A DNA stretch of 64,000 nucleotides from Acanthaster planci (taxonomy: Eukaryota > Echinodermata > Asteroidea > Valvatida > Acanthasteridae), in the NCBI RefSeq assembly GCF_001949145.1, contig NW_019091362.1, positions 10,367,399-10,431,398 of the forward strand, read 5' to 3'. The translations under genes and the position numbers were made by a program. Below the pieces are notes generated by a model that saw only the letters and a program-made list of their open reading frames with translations, ran no database searches and was not told where the DNA came from. Shown here piece after piece: positions 30,615 through 41,540 of the stretch; position 1 is the stretch's first letter; every line of letters begins with the position of its first letter.

Positions 30615-31075
30615 TCAAACATGTCACTACTTGTTACAACTAGATTGCCCACAAGCAATCATTTACTCCGATCTAACAATATTATGCAAAACCAGACAAC
30701 GTTGTGCGGAAAGCAAGATGCAATAAACGACGCCCTCTCGGAATATACGCCATTACTTTTTTAAACGGAGAAAGGGCCAGGGTTTTTGAGGCTGTACAAA
30801 GTTGACATGCAGTAACGACTTGGGCCAAGACTGGCTAACAAATGGGACTTTCCCTAACGCCTCAGGCTGGTCGATAAAGCCTACCCAATCCGTGCAATTT
30901 TTTTTTCACATGTGACCCTTATGTTCTTCCGTATATCTGGAATTTCCTGCCAAGAAAATAATTTAAAAAAGAAAAAAAAGAAACGGTAATCTTAAAAATT
31001 TTCAGGGCTAAACTATAAAGTAGATTTCCCGACTGACCGACCCTCCCGGATGTCCAACTTAAGATAAAAAATGGA
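30615..31075. repeat. Duplicated segment, distal copy
   Basis: Diverged direct copy of 29,425-29,885. At its gene-proximal edge the minus strand reads an ATG at 30,579-30,581 followed after eight codons by a GTAAGC donor-like site (30,556-30,557). That mirrors the layout of the real exon 1, but the phase (0) does not fit CWC22 exon 2, which needs phase 2. Confidence 0.6.
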
Positions 31076-31079
31076 GTCT

Positions 31080-34000
31080 TCTGAATAAAAATGGGGACCC
31101 AGAGTGTTACCAAGCACCTGTCTTGTCTTTTCGTCTCAGGCCTAAGCTTCCTGGAAGCATGGTGGAAGCATGAGTCGTTTTCAAGTTTGAATGGTGCAGT
31201 GACTGATATATGTAGTCTGTTTTCTTGATTGCTATAGTAAAGTGCTGCCGTCTGTAACTATTCGTCTTATTGTTGAAAGAGATTTGGTATGCCATCTGAA
31301 TGCGGAAAGAAAAAAGCGTGTGATTGATATGCAAAGTTCGTCTTTCTTTGCCCACTGGTGGTTTTGAAGTCGCAGCGCGCGTTATTTTGCCAGTTGCAAT
31401 TTGCACATACAGCAGTATCTCGTCGTATTCTCTCCTGCCGAAGAGTGTTGAACCGCTGTGCATTTGCTACCCGAGATTTCACTTTTCCGTAAAGTAGTAT
31501 CACCATTTGTGGGTAGGTCTAATTGCAAAAGATCCCATGGACTGACTTTTTAGACTGAGAAAACAGGCGATGGTACAGTTGAGAAAACTATAGAGGAAGG
31601 GAAAAATTATACATACTCCGATTTTTACTCGGCATGTTGGTAATTCAGAGGGCAAAAATAATAAGGGCATTCCTTCCTCCCTGCTAAGGGTCACTACACA
31701 AGTGTGGAGTGAATATAGTGTAGTATACAAATAACAGAAAATTGTTCCGAAATTAAGGGGAGGATTGCATCAAACATAGCATAATGCACAGATGAACCAT
31801 TCACAGCTTGCAAAGATCTACCCTTAAAACTTTAGTCACAGGAGGCCTGCACTCATTACAGTAACTTAATGCTTTTCATTTAAATTTTTACAGGACCGCT
31901 TCAAGGAAATCTAATCAGTGTTGATCAGCATGGTGGTTCTGATGTTGCATTCTAGTTGTAGACCAGCAGGGAACATGGACGATATGAACGACAAAGGAAT
32001 GAAGGTCTGGTCTTTAGCACCCTGAGGAGTCTGACGGCTGTCATCTTTTGCGGCTTCCCACTGGACAGTGAGTGAGTGTCTTTTTTCATGTTTATCGTTT
32101 CTTGCTTTCTTTTCTTCTTGTCTTTTTATGTCTTATCCTGTTTTCATTTTTCTTTATTATGTGTTTCTCATTTGCTCTTTTCTTGCTTGTCTTTGCATTT
32201 CTTGTATGTTCTCTTCCTGTTGATATCCATCTTTGGTATGATTGCCTTTCTGGTTTGTCTTACCTACATGTGTACTTCCCTCTGTGTCATCCGTTTGTCT
32301 TGTCTTGAAGGGATCGGGTAGAAGGGTAGCAGTCTCCTTACTCCCCCAGGGGATGTTGTCAAATTAATCCGAAACTTTGATGGTCAAAATCTGTTTTTGC
32401 ATTGAACTGCCCAAAAGAGAATGGAGCTTCATTTAATTTACCTGAATACAAACTATGTTTTTGGATGCTGTTGAAGCAATGTATTCCCTCAATCACAATG
32501 ATCAGATTAACTTTTTCCATCTTTTTTGCAGTGCAGATACCAAGAGATTAGACAGGGTAACTGCAATGTTTAACTGATGCCAACCAGGGAGATTAGCAGT
32601 AACCTGGGTGCATGCTTGATTACATTGAAACAAAGCAATACTTTTCAAAAAGAAAACAACCAGATTTTAACAAAAGATACACATCGCAATAATAATTGTG
32701 TCATATTCTCACAAGATAGACGAGTGGGGTGGAAGATGCAGGAAAGATGCTGATATACCCAAGGACAGTAGGAAGTATTTATGATTGAGCCTATTGCTAA
32801 CAGTGCTCTAGCAGGTAGAGCGGTTCCTAAAACCCTTTACCTACATGTACATGCTTTTTAGTCTGTCCCGAATACAACACTAATTTCCATCATGCGAGCC
32901 TTTAATATTAATTTAGTTCTGGAGATTTCTTCCACCGATGAACACACTCACCCACACACCGAAAAAGAGAATGATAGATATATTCTGTGAACATGTTTGG
33001 AGTGAAAGGCTGAATTGAAGCAATTCCTCAATGAAAAAGGGAAGCCCCCTAAAATACTGAAAGGTGCAATCCTGTAATGCAAGCAATGGAAAGACTTTAT
33101 TGCATTACAAACGGAAGTGTGGTTTGAATACCTGGCACATAATCATGTAACTGTGAAAGGCTTCCTTGTAATATTTCATTTCATGCAAATGAAAATACTT
33201 TGATGAACTTGAATAAAGCTCTGCAGTGTTATGTAAATATGGGTACCACCAAATTTAAGTTGAGTCCAAAATATGCGAGATGATAATTTTATCTCATTGG
33301 AAGAATTTGGTCAAATCAACCTCAGACTAAGAGTCGTAAGTGCAACTGAAGGCTGTGCAAGTTCAAGACAGAGGCATTTGTGAAATATTGTTCATGTACC
33401 CCTTTAAGACCCCTAGACTAACTGTTAATATGTTTCTCTCTATCAGTCTGAGAATCACATGTAAGTTGCCATTATATCACTTTGAAAAATCAGGTTTGTA
33501 AGTTCTTATTTTCTGTATTCATAATTATGTATGACCCTGTCATTTAATTATTATTGTAGATAGTTTGTTATCTTGCTGCAAAAGCCACAAAATCTTTCTT
33601 TGGCTAGACTAATATTCTTGTATCTGAGCAACTAAAGACTGATAGGGTCAGCTGCATGGTATGATTTTGGGGAACAAAACCAGTAACATACTTGACCAGG
33701 CAAAAGTCATGGATGGAAGACTTCTTTTTGTGTGAGTTTGTTAATGATACTAAAGCAGAAAAACCCTGGATTCGAGCCTAAATTAAAATAATCAAAACAG
33801 CAAAAATTTTTAGAGATTTGTTTGGTAATCTCACATGGGATTCTACGCTTAATTGAGCACTGAATTTAGGAGTAGCTTGATTGTGTTTTCATACAAGCGT
33901 ATTCAGTGACGGACGTTTTGATGTGTTGTTTAGTTTAGGCACAAAGTAATTGCTCGGCCAATTAGTTGACAGCATTTCAAATGGATTTATTTTAAATGGT

Positions 34001-34140
34001 TTTTCACGTCAGTCCGAATCTACCTTTGAAGTTTTGAGTTTGTTTTCCTGAATCAGATAATTTCTTTTCTGTGAGTCTGTAACTTTATCTTTATTTGTTG
34101 TTGATACAAACCCCCTCTAGAATCCTTTCTTTTACCTTAC
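31080..34140. other. Intergenic stretch, no gene recognised
   Basis: AT-rich DNA between the CWC22 upstream duplication and the first Gypsy element. Open frames such as 32,072-32,321 (+) are T-rich low-complexity sequence giving false hydrophobic peptides. No domain, RNA gene or repeat was identified. Confidence 0.5.
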
Positions 34141-34149
34141 AAGTTTACA

Positions 34150-35015
34150 GTAAAACAAACCACTCACTGGAATCTGGAAAAGACTTGGCGCGATATCTCT
34201 GTAGAAGGCGCTGGGTTAAAGACTCTCTGGGGGGCCTGGGACCAGTTATGCATGAGGAACGGTGTTCTACACAAGAGATGGGAGGATGACACGGGCGAGA
34301 CTGCCATTTCTTGGTGGTTGTTTCATCAGAGTTGCAAACGGAGATCCTTACAAGTTTAACAGCCCAACTGGAGGACATCTTGGGGTTAATAAGACGTACG
34401 AAAAGCTGAAGGGTCGCTTTTATTGGAATAAGATGCCGGAGACTGTAGAAGACTGGTGTCGACGGTGTTTGGCATGCGCCCAACAGAAAATGCCGAACCG
34501 TCATGCAAGGGCGAAGTTTCAACAGCAAATCTCGGGCGTACCGATGGAGAGAGTCGGCATAGATATTACAGGACCTTTCCCAGAGACCCAAAGCGGCAAC
34601 TGATATGTGCTGAAACCTATGCCAATTGTTCTATCGATGAAGAGACCATCGCCCGAGTGTTCGTTGAGGAGTTTGTTTGTAGTTTTGGTGCACCCCATCA
34701 GCTCCACACGGACCAAGGTCGACAATTTGAGGGTACCCTTTTCCGTGAGATATGTAACTTATTGGGCATACACAAGAGAAGGACCACGCCCTACCACCTG
34801 GAGAGCGACGGGCAAGTTGAAAGGTTGAATAGAACTATGAAGACAGTGTTGGGGACGCACACCGCGGCAAATCAAAAGGATTCGAATAGATATTTATCTA
34901 CGGCGATGATGTCATGTAGGGCCTCACCTCACGAGAGCACTGGACAAAGTCAAAACAGGATGATGCTTGGTAGAGAGACCGATCTTCCAATTAACCTCAT
35001 CTCTGGTTTTTAGCA
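34150..35015 (+). pseudogene. pol: Gypsy-1 integrase, inverted relative to RT, broken
   Basis: Pre-integrase zinc-binding region (LWGAWDQLCMRNGVLHKRW, GHLGVNKTYEKLKGRFYW, CRRCLACAQQK) is followed by the rve core with GIDITGPF, LHTDQGRQFE and SDGQVERLNRT carrying the D, D, E triad. A frameshift lies near 34,600 and a stop at about 35,013. The C-terminal part runs to the polypurine tract before the LTR at 35,219. It lies on the strand opposite to gag and RT of the same family. Confidence 0.88.
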
Positions 35016-35218
35016 GGAAGAGACATCGGAGACCTTGGCCTGTGCCACCGAGCTGAGACGGAAAATGGAGCACTCCCATGACATTGCCAGAAAACACTTG
35101 AAAAGATCAGCCAATCTACCTATGCTGCCATTACAACCTCAAAGCACACCCAGAGCTGTACCGCAAAGGCGACGCATTGATGGTTCGTTTTGTCACATCC
35201 TTCTAAAGCAGGGGGTAA

Positions 35219-35350
35219 TGTAACATACTGCACCGCTGCAAGTTGGCAGAGTGCCCACTCTAAATGCAAATTAAAAGTTTTGGCGCGCGTTCGCTCAGAC
35301 ATGTGAGCGCGCAGGGACGTGTATAGCAGCAGAGAGAGTGGACTGTACGA
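35219..35350 (+). repeat. Gypsy-1 LTR fragment, inverted orientation
   Basis: Begins TGTAACATACTGCACCGC right after a purine-rich tract (GCAGGGGGTAA, candidate polypurine tract) and follows the LTR sequence for about 130 bp to TGTACGA, then switches to inverted RNase H sequence. The remaining 300 bp of LTR are absent here. Confidence 0.8.
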
Positions 35351-36400
35351 GTATGCCAAGATGGGGGAGGAAACCAACCTTCTCTTCAAGCTGTCAAAAG
35401 CGGTTTGACATTCCTCTGTCTAGTTTAATATGCGTGATGCCTCTGTCAGGCAGTGAAGAGGCCGGCCAGCTCAGCAAAGCTCGATACAAATCTCCTGTAA
35501 GGGGGAAAGGCCTAGGAGCCCTTGCACCTCACGAACATTGGTGGGAACCGGCCAGTTCTCGACCCGCTGAATCTTGTCAGGATCTGTTCTCACACCGTCT
35601 GACGACACAATATGTCCAAGAAAGGCAACTTCCTTTTGGAAAAGGTGGCATTTCGTGGGTTGCAATTTCAACCCAGCAATCTTCATCCTGCCAAGGAGAA
35701 GTCGTAGGCGTTGCAGAAACTCCACGTATGTTCGACTATTACACTATGATGTCGTCTAGGCATACTAGGCAGGTCTACCATTGCAGCCCACTGAGCACTT
35801 CTCCATAAGGCGTTCGAAAGTCGAGGGCGCATTACATAAGCCAAGTGGCATCACCGCGAACTGGAACAGACCACAGCGTGTTATAAATACTGTCTTGGGC
35901 TTATGTTCTGCCGCCATGGCACCTGCCAGTACCCAGATGCGCCTTAAATGTACTGAAGTAAGTAGATCCAGCTAGAGCGTCGATCGTGTCATCGATGCGG
36001 GGAATGGGATATGCGTCCTTCAGGGTGATTGCATTAAGTCGCCTGTAATCCACGCAGAACCTGACACTTCCATCCTTTTTACGGAACAGGACAACGGGTG
36101 AGGCCCAAGGTCCACACACTGGTTTGATGACACCTCATCTAAGCATTGAAGCAACTTCCGCTTCGGCTACAGCTCTCTGATGAATAGGAAGTCGCCGCAC
36201 AGGCTGTCTGATCGGTGCATGTTTACCTGTTTCTACCCGGTGGCTCGTCAGATCTGTTCCGCCCAAGTCTCCTTCCTTTGAGGCAAAGTGTGCCTGGTAC
36301 TCAATCAATAGTTCTCTTAGCTGATCAGTCTCCTTCCTGTCAAGATACTCTAGACTCCTCACGAACAATATTTAAATATGGTCAGGGATTTCACCCATCT
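35350..36400 (-). pseudogene. pol: Gypsy-1 reverse transcriptase and start of RNase H, broken
   Basis: RT fingers/palm pieces ASPVVLFRKKDGSVRFCVDYRRLN and YPIPRIDDTIDAL are at 35,901-36,119. The catalytic YxDD motif reads C-L-D-D at 35,742-35,762, with Tyr replaced by Cys. LGHIVSSDGVRTDPDKIQ and the connection region follow (35,471-35,725). RNase H begins (FDSLKRRLVSSPILAY) and stops at about 35,345, where the inverted LTR fragment joins. Several stops are present. Confidence 0.88.
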
Positions 36401-36706
36401 TTTCCTGCCTCTCCCTTGGATGGCTCACGGGACTAATTCTTTCTTGTAGTTTTTCTATATCGGACTGCGACAAGTCAATTCTAGGCCCAACTGCGTCTAT
36501 CATCTGGTATGTCCCAGCTGTAGTTCCCTTATATAAGGTCACTGTAATCTCGGTGAGGTTTAACAATCTCAAAGGGAGCGTCTTGTAAGCTGTACTTACT
36601 ATAGTGGAGGCAAGCATCAGGTTGTTTTTCTTCACCAAGGTATCACCCGGTCCTATCATCCCGACACATCAGCCACAGGGTCTTCCAGGTTCCCTGCTAC
36701 TCTATC

Positions 36707-37141
36707 TCAGTCTGCGGAGCAATGACCACAACAGTCACACGACAGCACTCCTGCCGGCTTTCCACTGTCTCTCGAAGGGCAGCTCCAGTTCCCCTCGGCC
36801 AGACTTCGATTTGTAACGTCGGTAAGGCAATCCTTGGTTCGCAGAAAATCCAAACCTAGTAACACATCGTTAGTAATGTCAGCCACTCTAAATCTGTGCC
36901 GAATTTGCCGACCACTAAGCTGAAGGTTAGTACCCATCTCCCCTGGCAAGACCAAGGTCTTATCATCTGCTAATTGCACCCTTGTGTCCGTGCATGTTGC
37001 ACTCTGCCGGGCTTCTTCAGGTAACTTTGTGAAGACTCTCTTCGATAAAATTGACACCGTGGCACCAGTATCCACAAGAGCAACTACCTCAATCCCGTGG
37101 ACTTGGGCGTCATCATGTAATCCATTGCCTGCAGCAGCCAC
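36707..37141 (-). pseudogene. pol: Gypsy-1 aspartic protease region
   Basis: Contains VVALVDTGATVSILS, the retropepsin active-site motif D-T-G-A, followed by a downstream VLLGLDFL motif of the fold. It cleaves Gag-Pol in active elements. The frame runs 144 residues before degenerating into the linker toward reverse transcriptase. Confidence 0.88.
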
Positions 37142-37289
37142 ATTCCAAGTAAATCTATCTTGGGCCCCTCTGTCTTCGCAGGGTCTTGGCCCTCAGACGC
37201 AGTATTTAGCAGTTTCCCGGATTTCCTTCAGTTTGATTGGCTTAGAACTGGTCTCACCAGTCAGTGACGCAACGGCTTTTTTCAGTTTT

Positions 37290-38877
37290 GGACACCGTCC
37301 TTTTATGTGGCCGTACTTCTGGCATTCATAACACCTGGGTCCGCGTGTGTTGTTCTGATTTGAACCCTCCAGGCTAGTCCCACGTGTTATGGATCTTTTT
37401 CTTTATCATCTCTAGTCGTTCAGCGATTTCTTTAAGCTGACTCTGTATTCAGTTGTTCCCTGCTCTGTTTCTATCGTAGAGTTTTCAGGTGTTGGCGCAA
37501 ATTGAACATTGCGCACTTTCTTGAGATCGGCAAGCCGGCGTACCTTTTCCACTCTTAGCAATGCCTCTAGTTCAACCGCAGCCGCCACGGCTTCATCCAG
37601 CCTTGATGTTCGCATGTGGATAACCCTTGTCGTTATCTCACTGTGATTTAAGGCATCCATAAAATGATCCCTTCCCATGCGATCCCGGCTGTCGCAACAG
37701 CATGGGAACCGACATGTCGGCAGGCAGTTCCACGTAGAACATGTCAACAAGCCTCGTTATATCTTAGGCCAACCCCTCTAGACTTTCTGATGCCTTCTGC
37801 CGCCGGTTTCTCAACTGAGCTCGATGCAGCTCTTTTCTTCCGGTCGGGTTGAACCGTGCCTCCAATGCCTGGACTAGTTTGTCGTAGTCATCAGATGCTT
37901 CCTTTGGTTGGCTCCCTAGGCATTGTTGTGCTGTTCCTGTCAGCAGGACAGCTAAGTAGTGTAACTCTGCACTGTTGTCCCAGCCATTTATTCTGGCACA
38001 CATCTCAAATTGTTTTATGTACGAAGTCCGCAGGCTCTTCCTATCATATCTGTCTGGTTTGATCACGGGCCTTTCCTTTGTGCAGACTGCCCTCTGTTGG
38101 TCACTTTGTTGACCATCAGTACCCTTCAGGTTTTCTGCCGGCAGTACCGTTTCCTGTGCAGATGCTGCACTCACTGGATTATTCTGGTGTTAAATGCTGC
38201 AAGGCAACCTTGGCACAACAGGGAATAACGCAAATGTTTCGCCTAGTTCGCATGGTCCATTGTATTTCAGGACTTTTTCTGGGGCACTGGCCCTGGAACA
38301 TGAATGGCCGTGCCCATATGTCTGCCTGACAGATCATGGTATTCTCCACGCGGTAATGCAGCTCTTGGTATGATTCAGTTCTTTTACCCTGAGCGATACG
38401 GTCGCTGAGACAGCCGGCTGTTCAGGAACCGATGCTGCAACCACTGTGACGGCTGGTTTGTCTCCTTTCTGCACCACAATCCCTGGAGCGCCCGGTTGGC
38501 GTCCAACAGGCTCAACTACCCTTGGAGCGGCCGGTTGATCTCCATTGTGCACTGCATGCAGTCCCTGCAGCAGACAGTAGGCGTCCAACCGGCGCAGCTA
38601 CCCTTGGAGCGGCCGGGTGATCTCCATTCTGCACTGCAGTCCCTGTTGCGGCCAGTTGGCGTCCAACCGGTGTAGCTACCCCAGGAGCGGCCCGTTGGTC
38701 TCCATTCTGCACTGCAATGCTCGAGCGGCTTTTAGCAAAGTAGCTGCTGAGAGTTTGTGAAAGGATTTCCCTGCTCAGCCTCAAGTACTCCTCTTCTAAT
38801 TTCTTGTTCAGCTGAACAATTGACAACTGACAACAGTCGTTTTTCTCACAATAGCCTCTGTTCTCGCTTTCAGCCAT
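37290..38877 (-). pseudogene. gag: Gypsy-1 gag, broken
   Basis: The capsid-type open frame starts at ATG 38,875-38,877 and is interrupted by several stops and shifts. The N-terminal third holds tandem repeats of about 26 residues with the theme VQNGDxxAAPxVxxPVGRQ (38,440-38,720). The middle (37,764-38,174) resembles retrotransposon gag (YIKQFEMCARINGW, LHYLAVLLTGTAQQCL). A CCHC zinc knuckle CYEC-QKYGH-IKGRC lies at 37,290-37,333 with the standard CX2CX4HX4C spacing. Gag packages the element RNA into particles; this copy is not functional. Confidence 0.85.
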
Positions 38878-38919
38878 GGCAGTGATATTGTTGCTCTGTG
38901 TGCAACGAAATAATGGTTG

Positions 38920-39240
38920 GTAAAATCAGCGGTCGGCACAGCCTGTCAGTGGCCGGTGGTATGTGGTAGCGGCCGGTTCTAAGGGAGGAGCGACTGTAGA
39001 ACAACTCGGCGGGCGTTGCAACGGGGAAGCGGCCGGTTCTACGGAGACGTGGCCAGTTCTCAAAAGCTGCCGGTTCTTCGAAGACGTGGCTGTAGCATAA
39101 TTCACCTGCCGAAGGAAGGAGAAGCGGCTGGTATTTGAAAGCGGAGGGGATCACCAAGAAGTGGTTAGCGCGGCCAGTGTATGGAGAAGTGGCCGGTGCT
39201 CGAAAGTGGTGTTTACTACGGGGATTTGGTCGGTGCAGTG
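38920..39240. repeat. Degenerate GGCCGGT repeats in Gypsy-1 leader
   Basis: Between the LTR/PBS and gag, the plus strand repeats themes such as GCGGCCGGTTCTA and GAAGTGGCCGGTGCTC roughly every 30-60 bases. It looks like decayed tandem duplication in the untranslated leader. Confidence 0.45.
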
Positions 39241-39368
39241 AGTACAACTGAATAACAATGCAACACAGTCCCGCACTTTAAGCCTACTTGAGTTTTTTCT
39301 TTCGGCTCCGGTTTTCACCCCCGCCAAATAACCTAGTTAATTATGCTACACAAAATGCACAACTTCAA

Positions 39369-39386
39369 TCCCGCTGCTGCCACCAA
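39369..39386 (-). other. Gypsy-1 primer binding site
   Basis: Immediately after the LTR the minus strand reads TTGGTGGCAGCAGCGGGA. The TGG start is expected for pairing with the CCA end of a tRNA. The priming tRNA was not assigned with confidence. Confidence 0.65.
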
Positions 39387-39823
39387 TGTAATGTCCACCG
39401 AGCGGTCTTTGGCCTGATTGGGGGATCGACTTCCGGATGTTGGAAATGTGTAGGCCTTCACTAGAATTTCGTAGCCTAAGGATGGGGCCTGTACCCTATT
39501 TAAAAAAATCACCTCACAGATGCACAAGGTTGGCTTCCAACTCTCTCTTTTATTTCTAAGGAAAGAACAAGAAGAAACGCTACTTACAGCAGTAAGTTCA
39601 CCCCGTTGCCCGTGACTTTCGTTTCTTGTCTATATTCACCAAATACGTAACATCCGACAACTGAAGGTTACCCGGATGCGGTCGTACATTCCATTCTCTC
39701 TGCTGCTTTACAAATTACATCCCTGCGCGCTCACATGTCTGAGCGAACGCGTCCAAAAACTTTTATTTAATTTGCATTTAGAATGGGCGCTCTGCCAACT
39801 TGCAGTGGTGCAGTATTGTTACA
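39387..39823 (-). repeat. Gypsy-1 5' LTR
   Basis: On the minus strand the LTR starts TGTAACAATACTGCACC and ends GTGGACATTACA, giving TGTAA...TTACA inverted termini and 437 bp. The first 130 bp match the plus-strand sequence from 35,219, including the palindrome-like AGACATGTGAGCGCGCAGGG. Confidence 0.88.
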
Positions 39824-40254
39824 AGATAAATGATTTTGGAGCTTTCGTAATTCTTCAAACGTCATGTTTATTTGTTCACAAGTTGGGTATTGAAGAGGCT
39901 GTGATGGAAATGTTTTAGGAAATGAGGTGAAATATTTTTGGGGGAGGGAAGAGATAGATATTGTCCTATTGAATTCTAAAGTTGAATACTCTAATGCTAA
40001 TAGAAATCAATCTTGAGAAATCAGAAAACAGAGTCATTAATTAAAAAAGGTCTGGAAGCTCTTTTTCCCCAAATAATCGATAAGGAGGGTGGGCATTAGA
40101 ATGGAATCTTTTTTGTATTCATTGCAGTTAGATATTTCCCAGTTCTTACCATACTCACAATATAGAGCGAACGCAGTAAGATTTACTCATGCATGTGACC
40201 CCAATTTCCTTGAAACCCGTGAAGTACCTTCCAAATAAATGAAGACATGGATTT
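39824..40254. other. Unassigned flank between Gypsy-1 and the duplicated blocks
   Basis: About 430 bases without a recognised gene or repeat. It ends at a single N at 40,255, presumably a gap or unresolved join in the assembly. Confidence 0.4.
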
Positions 40255-40255
40255 N

Positions 40256-41363
40256 GGGTCCTGACCACTCAGTTTTGACCAGGGTAGGTAACCCAAGAAC
40301 ATGATGTTGGCGTTGTATCATTTTGTTCGTTATACGGCAGCGTGTAAGGGTTGAAACCTATAGAGGCATACAGAGGCTGCTTGTTAATTCTTTCGAAGTC
40401 GTAATTTCGTCGCGGCGAGTTACATCGGCGAAAAAAAAACCACGAAAGCACACGTTTTCAAGAACTGAATTACAATGCCCAGGCTTTTTGACCTCACAAC
40501 ACGTGTTTGCTCGACGTACGGATCACTCTTTTCGGGCGCCGGGCGAAACGAAAACCCGTGTCAATAAAGGCTGCTCGAACTCCACCATAAACGCTATTTA
40601 AAAATTCAAATAATCAATACGCTAAAAAGTCTCTCAAGAGGGCGCTATTCAATAGATGGGGACTCGTGTTGGCAGAAACTTGTTTTCTTGGGGGCGCTCT
40701 TTTATAAACCCGTGCAAAGTGATTTTCTTGAGGGCGCTCTTTAATTGGGATTGGGACTCGTTTAGGCAGAAACTTGTTTTCTTGAGGGCGCTGTTTTATA
40801 ATCCCGTGCAGAGTGATTTTCTTTCTTGAGGGCGCTCTTTAAGCTAAGTATTGCAGCGCCCTCAAGGGTTTTTTTTCAGAACATTAATTAAATTGCGCCC
40901 TCAAGGAATCAATAATGTTGCAAATGTAAATTTCCACTTTGGGGGGATGGGCTTGTTTGGGGCGGAAAATTCAAATATTCATTGGTTAACCTACAACAAT
41001 TTGAAAATCAAATGAAATCTTACGGACCAAACAACACATTATTTTTTGTTTTAGAGGCCTCAGAGACTTCGTTTGCCCGGAATGGGGCTCCGAACCTTGC
41101 TGATTTTACTCCGTAGTTTTCAACGGAGCTGGAATTTGTTCAGTGCACCCTACAGTCCGTTCAACCTGTAGGGCGCCCTCAATCATATCGCAATTTTCCG
41201 TAGACTGGCTCCCATGCCAGACGGTAATTTGTTTTTACACCGTAGCCGATCAGCCGTACCCAGAGGGTAAGGGCTCTAGTCGTGCTAACTCGCGCCTGAA
41301 AAGAGACTAGTACTGTGTATTACACAATACACTACGCGTGTTACGAGATCCCAACCATGCGAG
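40256..41363. repeat. Duplicated block, copy 1
   Basis: Bounded by single Ns at 40,255 and 41,364. It starts GGTCCTGACCACTCAG and ends CCCAACCATGCGAG. It is almost identical to 41,365-43,230 except for an 850-bp segment absent here and an extra piece of about 100 bp (roughly 40,690-40,790) absent from copy 2. It carries several TTGAGGGCGCT motifs and no convincing gene. Confidence 0.9.
40825..40866. repeat. Hairpin CTTGAGGGCGCT, copy 1
   Basis: CTTGAGGGCGCT and AGCGCCCTCAAG form a perfect 12-bp inverted repeat around an 18-base loop. The same hairpin occurs at 42,685-42,726. Confidence 0.8.
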
Positions 41364-41540
41364 NGAGTCCTGACCACTCAGTTTTGACCAGGGTAGGTAA
41401 CCCAAGAACATGATGTTGGCGTTGTATCATTGTGTTCGTTATACGGCAGCGTGTAAGGGTTGAAACCTATAGAGGCATACAGAGGCTGCTTGTTAGTTCT
41501 TTCGAAGTCGTAATTTCGTCGCAGCGAGTTACATCGGCGC

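Larger units (their letters stand above)
34150..39823 (-). mobile_element. Ty3/Gypsy LTR retrotransposon, rearranged and inactive (Gypsy-1)
   Basis: Reading the minus strand from the right: LTR (39,387-39,823), primer binding site, gag, protease, reverse transcriptase and the start of RNase H, which ends abruptly near 35,345. There it meets, in opposite orientation, an LTR fragment (35,219 to about 35,350) preceded on the plus strand by integrase (about 34,150-35,015). Flipping 34,150-35,350 would restore the canonical order, so one element with an inverted 3' end is the simplest reading. The two LTR pieces are clearly the same family. Stops and frameshifts occur in every domain. Confidence 0.9.

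Noticed and set aside
32072-32321. Hydrophobic peptide resembling membrane segments
   Set aside because: The DNA is a T-rich low-complexity tract, which yields Phe/Leu runs in any frame; no exon signals or homologue recognised.
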